A DNA stretch of 64,000 nucleotides from Betaproteobacteria bacterium Ga0077526 (GTDB lineage: Bacteria; Pseudomonadota; Gammaproteobacteria; Burkholderiales; Ga0077523): contig LNDV01000036.1 in the NCBI GenBank assembly GCA_001464765.1, positions 1 to 64,000 of the forward strand, in the 5' to 3' direction. Position 1 is the first letter of the stretch; each line of letters begins with the position of its first letter. The notes under the pieces are model-generated. The model saw only the letters and a program-made list of their open reading frames with translations, was not told the origin of the DNA and searched no databases. Below, in pieces: positions 24,069-31,856 of the stretch. The position numbers were made by a program, and so were the translations under genes.

Positions 24069-24815
24069 TCAGCTGTTCAGGTTGAGCAACTGGGAAAGCC
24101 CGCGGGCGTTCTGATCCGCGGTCTGCATGAGACGCACCTGAGTGTCGAACTGACGCGACACCGAGATGATGCTGGTGATGGCCTCGACGGCGTTCACGTT
24201 GCTGCCTTCCAGCATGCCGCTCGTGACCCGCATGCCGGCAGCCGCCGGTGCCGGCTGGGCGGTCTGCAGGCGGAAAAGGCCGTCGGCGCCACGCTCGATC
24301 GTCTTCTCGGGAGGGTTCACGAGCTTCATGCGACCGATGATGGTGGCCGTATTGGGTATTCCAACGAGAGGGATGGCGGAGATCGTGCCGTCGCCGCCGA
24401 TGGTGATGGTGTTGTCCGGCGGGATGAGCAGCGTGCCGCCGTTCTCGCTCAGCACCGGCAGGCCGCCGTGGGTTTCGAGAATGCCGTTTGCGCCGATCTG
24501 CAGCGCACCGTCCCGGGTGTAGGCCTCCTTGCCGTCGGGACCGCGCACGCTCAGGAAGCCCTTTCCCTGGATCGCCACGTCGAACGTCCGCCCTGTCTCG
24601 CGCATGGGCCCGAGCGAGAAGTCCGTCCCGGTCGTCGAGTCCACGACGAACGCGCGCGTGCGCGCCCCGGGGCCTTCCACCGGCAACGCACGGAAGGCCG
24701 TCGTCTCGGTCCGGTAGCCCGCAGTGCTCACGTTGGCCAGGTTGTGCGCCACCTGGTTCTGGCGGTCGAACATGCTCTTCGCACCGTTCATGGCCAGATA
24801 CAGCAGCCGATCCAT
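24069..24815 (-). CDS. flgF: Flagellar proximal rod protein FlgF
   Basis: A 248-residue proximal rod subunit. MDRLLYLAMNGAKSMFDRQN and VAHNLANVSTAGYRTET identify FlgF. The central TFDVAIQGKGFLSVRGPDGK and C-terminal EGSNVNAVEAITSIISVSRQ are family segments. It sits between flgE and flgG in standard order. Confidence 0.96.
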   Translation of the reverse strand: MDRLLYLAMNGAKSMFDRQNQVAHNLANVSTAGYRTETTAFRALPVEGPGARTRAFVVDSTTGTDFSLGPMRETGRTFDVAIQGKGFLSVRGPDGKEAYTRDGALQIGANGILETHGGLPVLSENGGTLLIPPDNTITIGGDGTISAIPLVGIPNTATIIGRMKLVNPPEKTIERGADGLFRLQTAQPAPAAAGMRVTSGMLEGSNVNAVEAITSIISVSRQFDTQVRLMQTADQNARGLSQLLNLNS

Positions 24816-24864
24816 GGGTCCCCTCCTCCTCGCCGGCTTCGGGCCGCAGCCCGCGCCAGGGCGC

Positions 24865-26109
24865 TTATCTCAGGTTGACGAGCGTCTGCAGAACGGCATC
24901 CTGGGTCTTGATGGTCTGGGCATTGGCCTGGTAGACACGCTGCGCCACGATCATCGCCACGAGTTCGGCGGTGAGTTCTACATTGGAGTCTTCGACCGCT
25001 CCGGACTGCAGCGTGCCGAGCGTGCCGCTCGTCGGAACACCCACCAGGGCGAGGCCGGAGTTCACGGTCTCCTGCCAGAGGTTGTTGCCGAGCGGGTTCA
25101 GGCCCTGCGGATTCACGAAATCGGCAAGGACGACCTGACCGAGGGCGCGGCTCTGCCCGTTGTTGTAGCGACCGCGGATCGTACCGTCGGGCGACACATT
25201 GAAGCCCGTCAGGCGACCGGCGGTGTAGCCGTCCTGGTTCAGCCGGATGACGCCATTGTCCGAGCTGTACTGCGTCGACCCCGTCAGATCGAAATCGATA
25301 ACCAGCGGCGACGTGCCGCCGGACGCGATCGTGAGGGAGGTGTCGAGCGCTCCGGTCGGCGTCGTCAGCTGGCCCGTGTCCTGATCGAAGGTCAACTGCA
25401 CGGGATCGCCCGGAGCGCCTGTTCCAAAAGTGACGTCGGTGACCGGACCGTTCTCCACGGACCCGTACATTTCCCATTCGTTGGGGCTGGTGTTCACGAA
25501 ATAGACCGTCAGCACCTGCGGGTTGCCGAGCGAATCGTAGACGGTGCCCGAGGTCGAGTAGTTGTAGCTGCGCACGTTCGCCGGGTTGAACGTCGCGACC
25601 TGCGGCAGCCCCTGGTTGGAGTCCAGGTTCACACCCATCTCGAACAATGAGGTCGCCTGAGGCGGAATGTCGGAGTTGTCGAACTGAAGCGGCGCCGGTG
25701 CGGCATTCACGACGTTGCCGTCGGCGTCAACGCCGTAGCCCGTGAGGTTGAGACCCTCGCCATTGACGATGTAACCCTCGTTGTCGAGGCGGAACTGGCC
25801 ATTGCGGGAGTACACCACCTCGCCCTGGTCTTCGAGGCGGAAGAAGCCGCGGCCGCCGATCGCGAAGTCGAGCGCGTTGGCCGTCGGCGTGATGGTTCCC
25901 TGGCTGAACGACTGCGCGACGCCCTGGAGCTTGGCGCCGATGCCGATCTGGCCCGAAGTCGTGCTGGCGAAGGACCCGGCGAACACGTCTGAAAACTGTG
26001 CCGAGGCGCCCTTGAAACCGACGACCGATGAGTTGGCCACGTTGTTGCCGATCACGTCGAGGTTGCGCGAGGCGATGCTAAGACCGCTCAATCCTGTCTG
26101 GAAGCCCAT
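24865..26109 (-). CDS. flgE: Flagellar hook protein FlgE
   Basis: A 414-residue hook subunit. The N-terminus is MGFQTGLSGLSIASRNLDVI followed by GNNVANSSVVGFKGASAQFS; the D1 entry is LDFAIGGRGFFRLEDQGEVV. The C-terminal EDSNVELTAELVAMIVAQRV motif closes the D0 coil. The length is typical of short-hook proteins. Confidence 0.96.
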   Translation of the reverse strand: MGFQTGLSGLSIASRNLDVIGNNVANSSVVGFKGASAQFSDVFAGSFASTTSGQIGIGAKLQGVAQSFSQGTITPTANALDFAIGGRGFFRLEDQGEVVYSRNGQFRLDNEGYIVNGEGLNLTGYGVDADGNVVNAAPAPLQFDNSDIPPQATSLFEMGVNLDSNQGLPQVATFNPANVRSYNYSTSGTVYDSLGNPQVLTVYFVNTSPNEWEMYGSVENGPVTDVTFGTGAPGDPVQLTFDQDTGQLTTPTGALDTSLTIASGGTSPLVIDFDLTGSTQYSSDNGVIRLNQDGYTAGRLTGFNVSPDGTIRGRYNNGQSRALGQVVLADFVNPQGLNPLGNNLWQETVNSGLALVGVPTSGTLGTLQSGAVEDSNVELTAELVAMIVAQRVYQANAQTIKTQDAVLQTLVNLR

Positions 26110-26158
26110 CTTTCACTCCTGTGTTGCTTGATCTGTTGTCCTGCCTGCGATCGCCGGA

Positions 26159-26845
26159 TCAGATGACCCGCTCGACATCCGTGAACGCCACGGATCCCAA
26201 GGCTCCCGTGTTGACCGTCACCCCACCGGCCAGTGAAACGCTTTCGACCTTGGCGTACCCGAAGGTGGTGCCGACCTTCTTGCTGATGCCGTTGGCGTCC
26301 ACCGCGTGGACCTCGAAGGTGTAGAGACCCTTCTTCGCCATCCCGCCCGCCGGCGAGTCGACCTGTCCGCTCCACGGGAACTCGTGCCGTCCCGCCGGCG
26401 TCACGTCCTTTGTGTATTCTTCGCTGTAGATGACCGCACCCTTTTCGTCCTTGACGTCCACCCGCAGGACCGGTGTGGACTGGTCGAGCTGGAACCCCAG
26501 GGGTACCTCTCCGCCATCGAATTCCACCTTGCTGCCCGGCGCGATCACATGGCGACCGAGCATGCTGCTCGCCTGCATCGACTGCGCGCCCACCAGGCTC
26601 TCGCTCATGTTGCCCATGGTCTCGTTCAGCTTGTCGATGCCGCTCACGGTGCTGATCTGCGCGAGCTGGCTCGTCACTTCCGCGTTCTCCATCGGATTCA
26701 GCGGATCCTGATTCTTCATCTGGTTCACCAGAAGCTTCAGGAAGCGGTCCTGCGGCGATTCGGTCTTGTTCGTGGAGGTGCCGGTGGCCGCGGCCGTCGC
26801 AGCGGCGCCACTGGTCGAACTGGAAAGAACGTTGGTGGTGGTCAT
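26159..26845 (-). CDS. flgD: Flagellar hook-capping protein FlgD
   Basis: A 228-residue scaffold for hook assembly. The N-terminal FLKLLVNQMKNQDPLNPMEN, then TSQLAQISTVSGIDKLNETM, is the conserved capping segment. The C-terminal half is an FnIII/tudor-like beta domain (FPWSGQVDSPAGGMAKKGLY). It is 6 bp after flgC. Confidence 0.96.
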   Translation of the reverse strand: MTTTNVLSSSTSGAAATAAATGTSTNKTESPQDRFLKLLVNQMKNQDPLNPMENAEVTSQLAQISTVSGIDKLNETMGNMSESLVGAQSMQASSMLGRHVIAPGSKVEFDGGEVPLGFQLDQSTPVLRVDVKDEKGAVIYSEEYTKDVTPAGRHEFPWSGQVDSPAGGMAKKGLYTFEVHAVDANGISKKVGTTFGYAKVESVSLAGGVTVNTGALGSVAFTDVERVI

Positions 26846-26851
26846 GGGGGG

Positions 26852-27259
26852 TTATTGCCCGAGGCTCAGGGTTCGAAGAAGCAGACTCTTCGCGGTGTTC
26901 ATCACATCCGTGTTGATCTGGTAGGCGCGGGAGGCGGAGATCATGTTGGTCATCTCCTCCACGACGCTGACATTGGGGTAGGTCACGTAGCCTTTCGCGT
27001 CGGCCATCGGATGCTTCGGGTCGTAGACGAGGCGTGGCGCCGACGGATCGTCGATCACCTCCTTTACGCGGACCGCCGGCGCGCTCATGCCCTCGCGCAG
27101 CGGCATCGCCTGGAAAACGACCTGCTTGCCGCGGTAGGGGGTGCCATTCGCGCTCACGGCGCTGTCGGCGTTGGCCATATTTGACGCGACGACATTGAGT
27201 CGCTGCGACTGGGCGGACAGCGCCGAGGCGGCGATGTCGAAGACGTTGGTGAGACTCAT
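26852..27259 (-). CDS. flgC: Flagellar proximal rod protein FlgC
   Basis: A 135-residue proximal rod subunit. The N-terminal FDIAASALSAQSQRLNVVAS and NMANADSA, and the C-terminal YPNVSVVEEMTNMISASRAY, are the FlgC signatures. It lies 28 bp after flgB. Confidence 0.96.
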   Translation of the reverse strand: MSLTNVFDIAASALSAQSQRLNVVASNMANADSAVSANGTPYRGKQVVFQAMPLREGMSAPAVRVKEVIDDPSAPRLVYDPKHPMADAKGYVTYPNVSVVEEMTNMISASRAYQINTDVMNTAKSLLLRTLSLGQ

Positions 27260-27287
27260 GGGGGCGGTTCCTTCCGGGTCTCAGGGA

Positions 27288-27686
27288 TCACTGACCCGCG
27301 ATGGCCGACTGGAGGCCACGGATCCGGTTGCTGGTGAACGTGAGCGCCGCCTGGTAGCGCAGCGCGTTCTCCGAGTAGCGTCCCACTTCGGCGTCGAGTT
27401 CCACGGTGTTGCCGTCGATGGACGGCTGCACCGGATGACGGAACTGCACCTTTGCACCAGTCGAAGGGCCGGCGCCGTCACTCAAATGACGATCGTCGGT
27501 GCGGGCGAGCCGAAGGTCGGACGACGCGACGGCGCTGCGGTAGGCCGCATTGAAGTTGAAGTCGCGGGCCTTGAAGTGCGGCGTGTCCGCGTTGGCGATG
27601 TTGGCGGCCAGCAGTTCACTGCGCTGCCCGCGCAGCCGGAGGGCCCGGAGGTGCGGTTCGAAGGTGCGCTCGATTCGGTCCAGCAT
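27288..27686 (-). CDS. flgB: Flagellar proximal rod protein FlgB
   Basis: A 132-residue rod subunit and first gene of the flg operon. The motif RSELLAANIANADTPHFKAR followed by DFNF is diagnostic. I chose the ATG at 27686, with GAGG 6 bp upstream, because the longer in-frame extension runs through the putative promoter at 27724-27739. Confidence 0.95.
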   Translation of the reverse strand: MLDRIERTFEPHLRALRLRGQRSELLAANIANADTPHFKARDFNFNAAYRSAVASSDLRLARTDDRHLSDGAGPSTGAKVQFRHPVQPSIDGNTVELDAEVGRYSENALRYQAALTFTSNRIRGLQSAIAGQ

Positions 27687-27723
27687 GACGGCCTCGCAAA
27701 CGGTCGGTTGACGGCTCCCTGAT

Positions 27724-27739
27724 TGCAGCAGCCATGCCA
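27724..27739 (-). promoter_or_regulatory. Sigma-54-type promoter for the flg operon
   Basis: On the minus strand the sequence is TGGCATGGCTGCTGCA: a -24 element TGGCATG, a 4-nt spacer and a -12 element CTGCA. The GG and GC dinucleotides are correctly spaced (consensus TGGCACG-N4-TTGCW). It ends 37 nt upstream of the flgB ATG. Sigma-54 control of rod-hook genes is known in several proteobacteria; that it applies here is inferred from this match alone. Confidence 0.55.
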
Positions 27740-27931
27740 ACGCGATGGCCTCACCCACATTCATTTTGGATCAACCGGTTAGCTTTTCCCCTGACGCCAG
27801 CACCGGATTGCCGGCCGGCTGACGGTGGCGGAGTGCCATTGCCGGGGCGGCAAGGCCTTGCCGGCCCGTTCAAGAATGCGGTCTTGCTGCCGTTAACGCG
27901 CGTATCGAGAGCATGGGGAGCGGCACACACC

Positions 27932-28429
27932 GTGTGGTGGCGTCTCGGAGCAAACGTCTTCAACCTGCTGGGGGTCGGCGGACTCGCGGCAGTGGGTGCC
28001 CATTGGACTTGGCACGAGTGGCGGACGCCCGAAGCAGTCGCCGCCGATGCCCCCCCGGCGCTCAGGGCTCCCGTCGTTCCGCGTCGTCTCGCCGCCCTGT
28101 TCGGCGACACCGGCTCGACGCCGTCCTCCCGCAGCCCGGCCGATCTGTCTCCCGTCACCTACGTACTCACCGGCATCGTCCTCTCCGGATCTGCGCCCGG
28201 CCAGGCCGTGCTGCGCCCTGCGCAATCGGGCGTGCCTCTCGCGGCGTTCCAGGGTGAGGAGATTCCAGGCGGCTACGTGGTGTCGATTGTCGACCACGAC
28301 GCCGTCACGCTTTCGCGCAACGGCGTGTCGTTGCAGCTCTCGCTGCCGCAGCCCGGTTCACAGAGCGCCACGGAACGCAGCACGCCCGCGAATGCCGCAC
28401 CCCAGCCGCCGCCGGACGCGGTGCGCTGA
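27932..28429 (+). CDS. GspC-like type II secretion inner-membrane protein
   Basis: About 165 residues. One N-terminal membrane segment (FNLLGVGGLAAVGAHWTW) is followed by a periplasmic homology region: YVLTGIVLSGSAPGQAVLRP, VPLAAFQGEEIPGGYVVSIV, VTLSRNGVSLQLSL. This is the HR domain of GspC, which contacts the secretin. The C-terminal PDZ or coiled-coil domain of full GspC is absent; the protein ends in a Pro/Gln-rich tail. The start is uncertain: GTG 27932 has GGAG 11 nt upstream, and the frame stays open further up. It is divergent from flgB, and gspD lies 3.4 kb downstream on the same strand. Confidence 0.65.
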   Translation: MWWRLGANVFNLLGVGGLAAVGAHWTWHEWRTPEAVAADAPPALRAPVVPRRLAALFGDTGSTPSSRSPADLSPVTYVLTGIVLSGSAPGQAVLRPAQSGVPLAAFQGEEIPGGYVVSIVDHDAVTLSRNGVSLQLSLPQPGSQSATERSTPANAAPQPPPDAVR

Positions 28430-28493
28430 GCCGCCCCGGCCTGCACACACCTGAACACACACAACACGAATCACTTGCCCAGGGAATCCCATC

Positions 28494-28643
28494 ATGAACA
28501 GAACCTCCATCGCTCTTCTCGCGCTCGTCATCGCCACGCTTTCCGCCTGCGGCGGCGGCGGCGGGTCCTCCACGCCCTCAGGCGGCGCGGCGGTGAGCGG
28601 CGTCACCACGCCCTCCAGTGTCTCCGTGGTCACTGCGAACTGA
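28494..28643 (+). CDS. Small lipoprotein, 49 residues
   Basis: The ATG at 28494 is preceded by AGGGA and opens a 49-residue protein. The signal sequence (TSIALLALVIATLSAC) ends in a lipobox with Cys18, followed by five glycines and a Ser/Thr/Val-rich tail. No domain is visible. It lies 34 bp before the large exported protein and may act with it. The Cys-polyGly start resembles that of the 860-residue lipoprotein at 36799. Confidence 0.7.
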   Translation: MNRTSIALLALVIATLSACGGGGGSSTPSGGAAVSGVTTPSSVSVVTAN

Positions 28644-28677
28644 TCGTCAGCGCAAACCGGAAACAGGAGAACTCGCC

Positions 28678-30987
28678 ATGACGCCTCGTCTGCGCAATAT
28701 CGCCGCCGCCACGCTCGCCGCCTTCGGCTCGTCCATGCCGCTCGTCGTGTCCGCCACGCCGACGTCCAGCTCGCCCTACTACACCGATGCGCAGAACGAG
28801 TACGTACAGGATGCGACCACCGAGCGCATCGGCACGGTCAACATGATCATGTGCATTCTGGGTGCACTGCGTCCCGATGCGCTGGTGAACCAGGGCGACT
28901 ACGTGGCGCTCGTGGACGAATCGAAGTGCGACTCGCGCAGCAAGGCCTCCGCCTCGAACTCCGGAGGCGGCAGTGCCGGCAGCCAGGCGAACTACATGCG
29001 TGCCATCGTGCGCTCGACGCGCGCCTCGAACAGCGCCCCCATGATCACGCGTATCTGGTTCGAGAACGAATCCGACGGTCAGGCGATGGACATCTACATC
29101 CACGTGACCGTGACACAGGCACCCAGCGGCACCAATCCGTTCGGTGTCTTCACCATGAACTACTGCGGCAAGGACCCCTCGGGCGGCATCCCGGGCTGCC
29201 TGTTCAAGGGCCGCCTCGCGGCGACGTCGACGGGTCTCTCGTTCTATGAGGAGGAAGCGACAGGCGGTTCTCCGAACACCACGCAGCTGCTGCTCTCCAA
29301 CACCGGCAATGTGGACACGGGCTCCGGCGCGATCCGGACGGTGAACCAGTTCAGCGGCACCGACGCGTCGCTGTTCGCGTTCAACACCACGAACTTCCTG
29401 CGCGGCGACGGGACCACGAACTACTGCTTCTCACGGGACAAGGACGACGCCCAGAGTTCGGTCTGGCGCTATGGCGTGTACGACACGACCGGCGCGCGCC
29501 TCGAACGCGACTCCGGCTTCCCCGTGCGCTACACCGACGGATCCAACGTGGAGTACCAGGGCTTCATGGGCTACTACGGCCTGTTCCTGCCCGACGCCGC
29601 CGGCGCGGCCAACGGCGACACCATCGTCAAGCAGGCCTTCGGCGGCGGCGCGGAGACGACGTACACGCTCGTGAAGCTGGGCGGCAGGCTCACGAAGTTC
29701 ACGAAGGTGACCTCGACGCTCGCGGCGGTCGACAACGTGCGGTTCACGGTGCAGGCCTGGCAGTTCACGTCCTCGCCCTTCGCGACCTTCTCTGCCCTGG
29801 CCGGCAAGAGCTTCGCGCAGAGCCAGGCGGACAACGACCAGGTCGAGATGTACTGGGACGACGGCGCAGGCGCCTTCAAGGCGACGGCGCTGCTCTCGTG
29901 CGGCATGGGCGGCTGCCTGACCAACGCGTTCTCCTCGGAGGCCACGGTCGACAATGCCGTCGTGACCAGCGGCGACATGGCGCGCGGGTTTCAGGGCTTC
30001 TCGAACTCCCTGGGCGGTCAGGTGTTCGTGAATCTCGGCAACGCCACGCCGTCGTCCTCGACGGCGGTCATCACGCGCGAGCAGTCGCTGGTGTATCCGG
30101 ATCAGTACCCGTCGTCCCTGCACTGCATCGGCAACTGCCTGAAAGGCTCGCTGCTCACGAGCGGCAACCTGCTGTCGAACAACGTCTACTACGCCGGCAA
30201 CGGCATGGACTTCCGGGCCTCGCAGGTGCGCACCTACGTGTTCAACGGCGACCTGCTCGAGGATCCCGATGGCGGGTCCGTGGTGAGCTCCGTGGCGACC
30301 AATCTGCTGGCCGGGTCTCCCCACCAGTTCGGCCTTCGGTCCGGCATCATGGCCGACAGCGCGGACGTGAACTCCCTCGCGGACCTCGACTGCAATCCGT
30401 CCTCCCCGACCGGTTTCTACTGCGTGGACCGGATCAATGCGCTCGATGACTACTACGTGTGGGAGACCGGGGCCAACAACTGGAACCAGTTCACCGCGCT
30501 GCAGGACAACACCAATGGCTACGTGCGCTTCGATGCGCCGCTCAACATGCGCTACACCGTGCCCGCCGGCGCGGCATATGGTGCCTATGCCGGCACGAAC
30601 CTGGTTCTCCAGTACAGCGGCTTCGGCAATCTCTGGGGCATTCCCGGCAAGTGCGTCTCCGCGATCGACAACAGCGAGGTGAACTGCGCTGGCGGCTCCA
30701 ACGTCCGCTTCGTGCCGCTGTTCTCGATCCCCTACAGCCTGTCGACCGGCACGATCACGCAGAGCTCCAGCAGCTACTACGTGAAGTGGCTGGACCGCGA
30801 ACTGCGTCTGTCGGAGCAGGCGCTAGGCAGTTGCAGCACGCTCACGCTGCCTTCGATCGGGGGCCTCACGCTGCCGAGCTCCGGCGACGTTCTGGATCCC
30901 TCCGATCCGGCCAACACGTCCGTCTACATCGGCGCCAAGCCGAGCGTCACCGATGCGCCCTCGGTTGTCCACGGAGTGGTCCAGTAG
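28678..30987 (+). CDS. Large exported protein of unknown function, candidate T2SS substrate
   Basis: A 769-residue protein with a signal peptide (about 1-26, ending SATP). The mature part is rich in Ser, Thr, Gly, Asn and aromatic residues, typical of secreted beta-rich proteins. It has paired Cys residues (CGMGGC, CIGNC, CNPSSPTGFYC) suited to disulfides. I recognise no catalytic motif or named family. AGGAGA lies 7 nt before the ATG. It is embedded between the gspC-like gene and gspD, which suggests export by this system. The function is unknown. Confidence 0.75.
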   Translation: MTPRLRNIAAATLAAFGSSMPLVVSATPTSSSPYYTDAQNEYVQDATTERIGTVNMIMCILGALRPDALVNQGDYVALVDESKCDSRSKASASNSGGGSAGSQANYMRAIVRSTRASNSAPMITRIWFENESDGQAMDIYIHVTVTQAPSGTNPFGVFTMNYCGKDPSGGIPGCLFKGRLAATSTGLSFYEEEATGGSPNTTQLLLSNTGNVDTGSGAIRTVNQFSGTDASLFAFNTTNFLRGDGTTNYCFSRDKDDAQSSVWRYGVYDTTGARLERDSGFPVRYTDGSNVEYQGFMGYYGLFLPDAAGAANGDTIVKQAFGGGAETTYTLVKLGGRLTKFTKVTSTLAAVDNVRFTVQAWQFTSSPFATFSALAGKSFAQSQADNDQVEMYWDDGAGAFKATALLSCGMGGCLTNAFSSEATVDNAVVTSGDMARGFQGFSNSLGGQVFVNLGNATPSSSTAVITREQSLVYPDQYPSSLHCIGNCLKGSLLTSGNLLSNNVYYAGNGMDFRASQVRTYVFNGDLLEDPDGGSVVSSVATNLLAGSPHQFGLRSGIMADSADVNSLADLDCNPSSPTGFYCVDRINALDDYYVWETGANNWNQFTALQDNTNGYVRFDAPLNMRYTVPAGAAYGAYAGTNLVLQYSGFGNLWGIPGKCVSAIDNSEVNCAGGSNVRFVPLFSIPYSLSTGTITQSSSSYYVKWLDRELRLSEQALGSCSTLTLPSIGGLTLPSSGDVLDPSDPANTSVYIGAKPSVTDAPSVVHGVVQ

Positions 30988-31004
30988 TCGCCGGGACATC
31001 CGAC

Positions 31005-31775
31005 GTGACCGCCGTCGTCCGCCTCCTTCGAAACGCCGGGCCGTCGCGCCCGGCGTTTTTCGTCGCGTCGGCGCTCGCGCACGCGGCTGTCATCGGCGCC
31101 TTCTGGCACGGCCGGCCGCTTCCCCGGCTCCCCGCGTCGGCGGCACCCGCCCTTGTCGTCGCATTGCCGTCTGCGGGCGTCGTCGATACGTCCGTCGATT
31201 CCCCTCACCCTGCTGGGGCGGCGTCCTTGGATCCTGTGAAGACGCCCGCGGACCCTGCGGAGCGCGTCGTCGTCGCCGCGCCTGTCCAAGCCACGGGACT
31301 CGACCTCGGCGTCACGGCCCTTGCCAGGAACGATGCTCCACAGACCGTCGCACCACCAGATGCTGCCGCGACAGACGAGACGCCATCCGCACCACCACCC
31401 GTGGCGGCAGCGTCGCGCGCCGTCGAGAAGGTGGACCTGAATCTTGCCTACCACCGGCTGCGAGCGGCCCAGGAATCCATGCGTGAGCTGCATGGGCAGG
31501 CCGCCCATCTCGCCTGGCTGCAGAAGCGCGTGACGGAGCTGCTCGCCACCGCGGTTGCACCCGTCGCCGCCAACGAGGGTGGCCTCTGTCAGGCGCGTCT
31601 GACGGGCGACACACTCGCCATCGAATGTGACCGGGCACCGCTGCACGACGCACTGCACCAGCCCGACGGCGATCTGGCGATCTTTCTCCGGAAGCTCGTG
31701 TCGCTCACGTCGCCGGATCAGGGCCTCGAGATCGCCTTCCTGCCGGACGCGCCGCCGGTCATCGCCCGGCTCTGA
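31005..31775 (+). CDS. Single-pass membrane protein with Pro/Ala-rich linker, T2SS locus
   Basis: About 256 residues from a GTG at 31005. One membrane helix (AFFVASALAHAAVIGAFW) resembles the N-terminus of TonB-type proteins. A Pro/Ala/Val-rich linker spans about 45-150, then a helical segment (DLNLAYHRLRAAQESMRELH) and a small C-terminal domain containing one Cys pair (GGLCQARL and AIECDRAP). The TonB C-terminal fold is not visible. The position before gspD suggests a GspB- or GspC-like envelope role, but I cannot assign it. The start is uncertain. Confidence 0.55.
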   Translation: MTAVVRLLRNAGPSRPAFFVASALAHAAVIGAFWHGRPLPRLPASAAPALVVALPSAGVVDTSVDSPHPAGAASLDPVKTPADPAERVVVAAPVQATGLDLGVTALARNDAPQTVAPPDAAATDETPSAPPPVAAASRAVEKVDLNLAYHRLRAAQESMRELHGQAAHLAWLQKRVTELLATAVAPVAANEGGLCQARLTGDTLAIECDRAPLHDALHQPDGDLAIFLRKLVSLTSPDQGLEIAFLPDAPPVIARL

Positions 31776-31856
31776 CGCCCTCCCCGGCGGGTCCGCCGTC
31801 TCAAGATGGCCCCGTAAATGCCGATGGTATGACGGTCGCCCCGCGTCCGAGGACGC

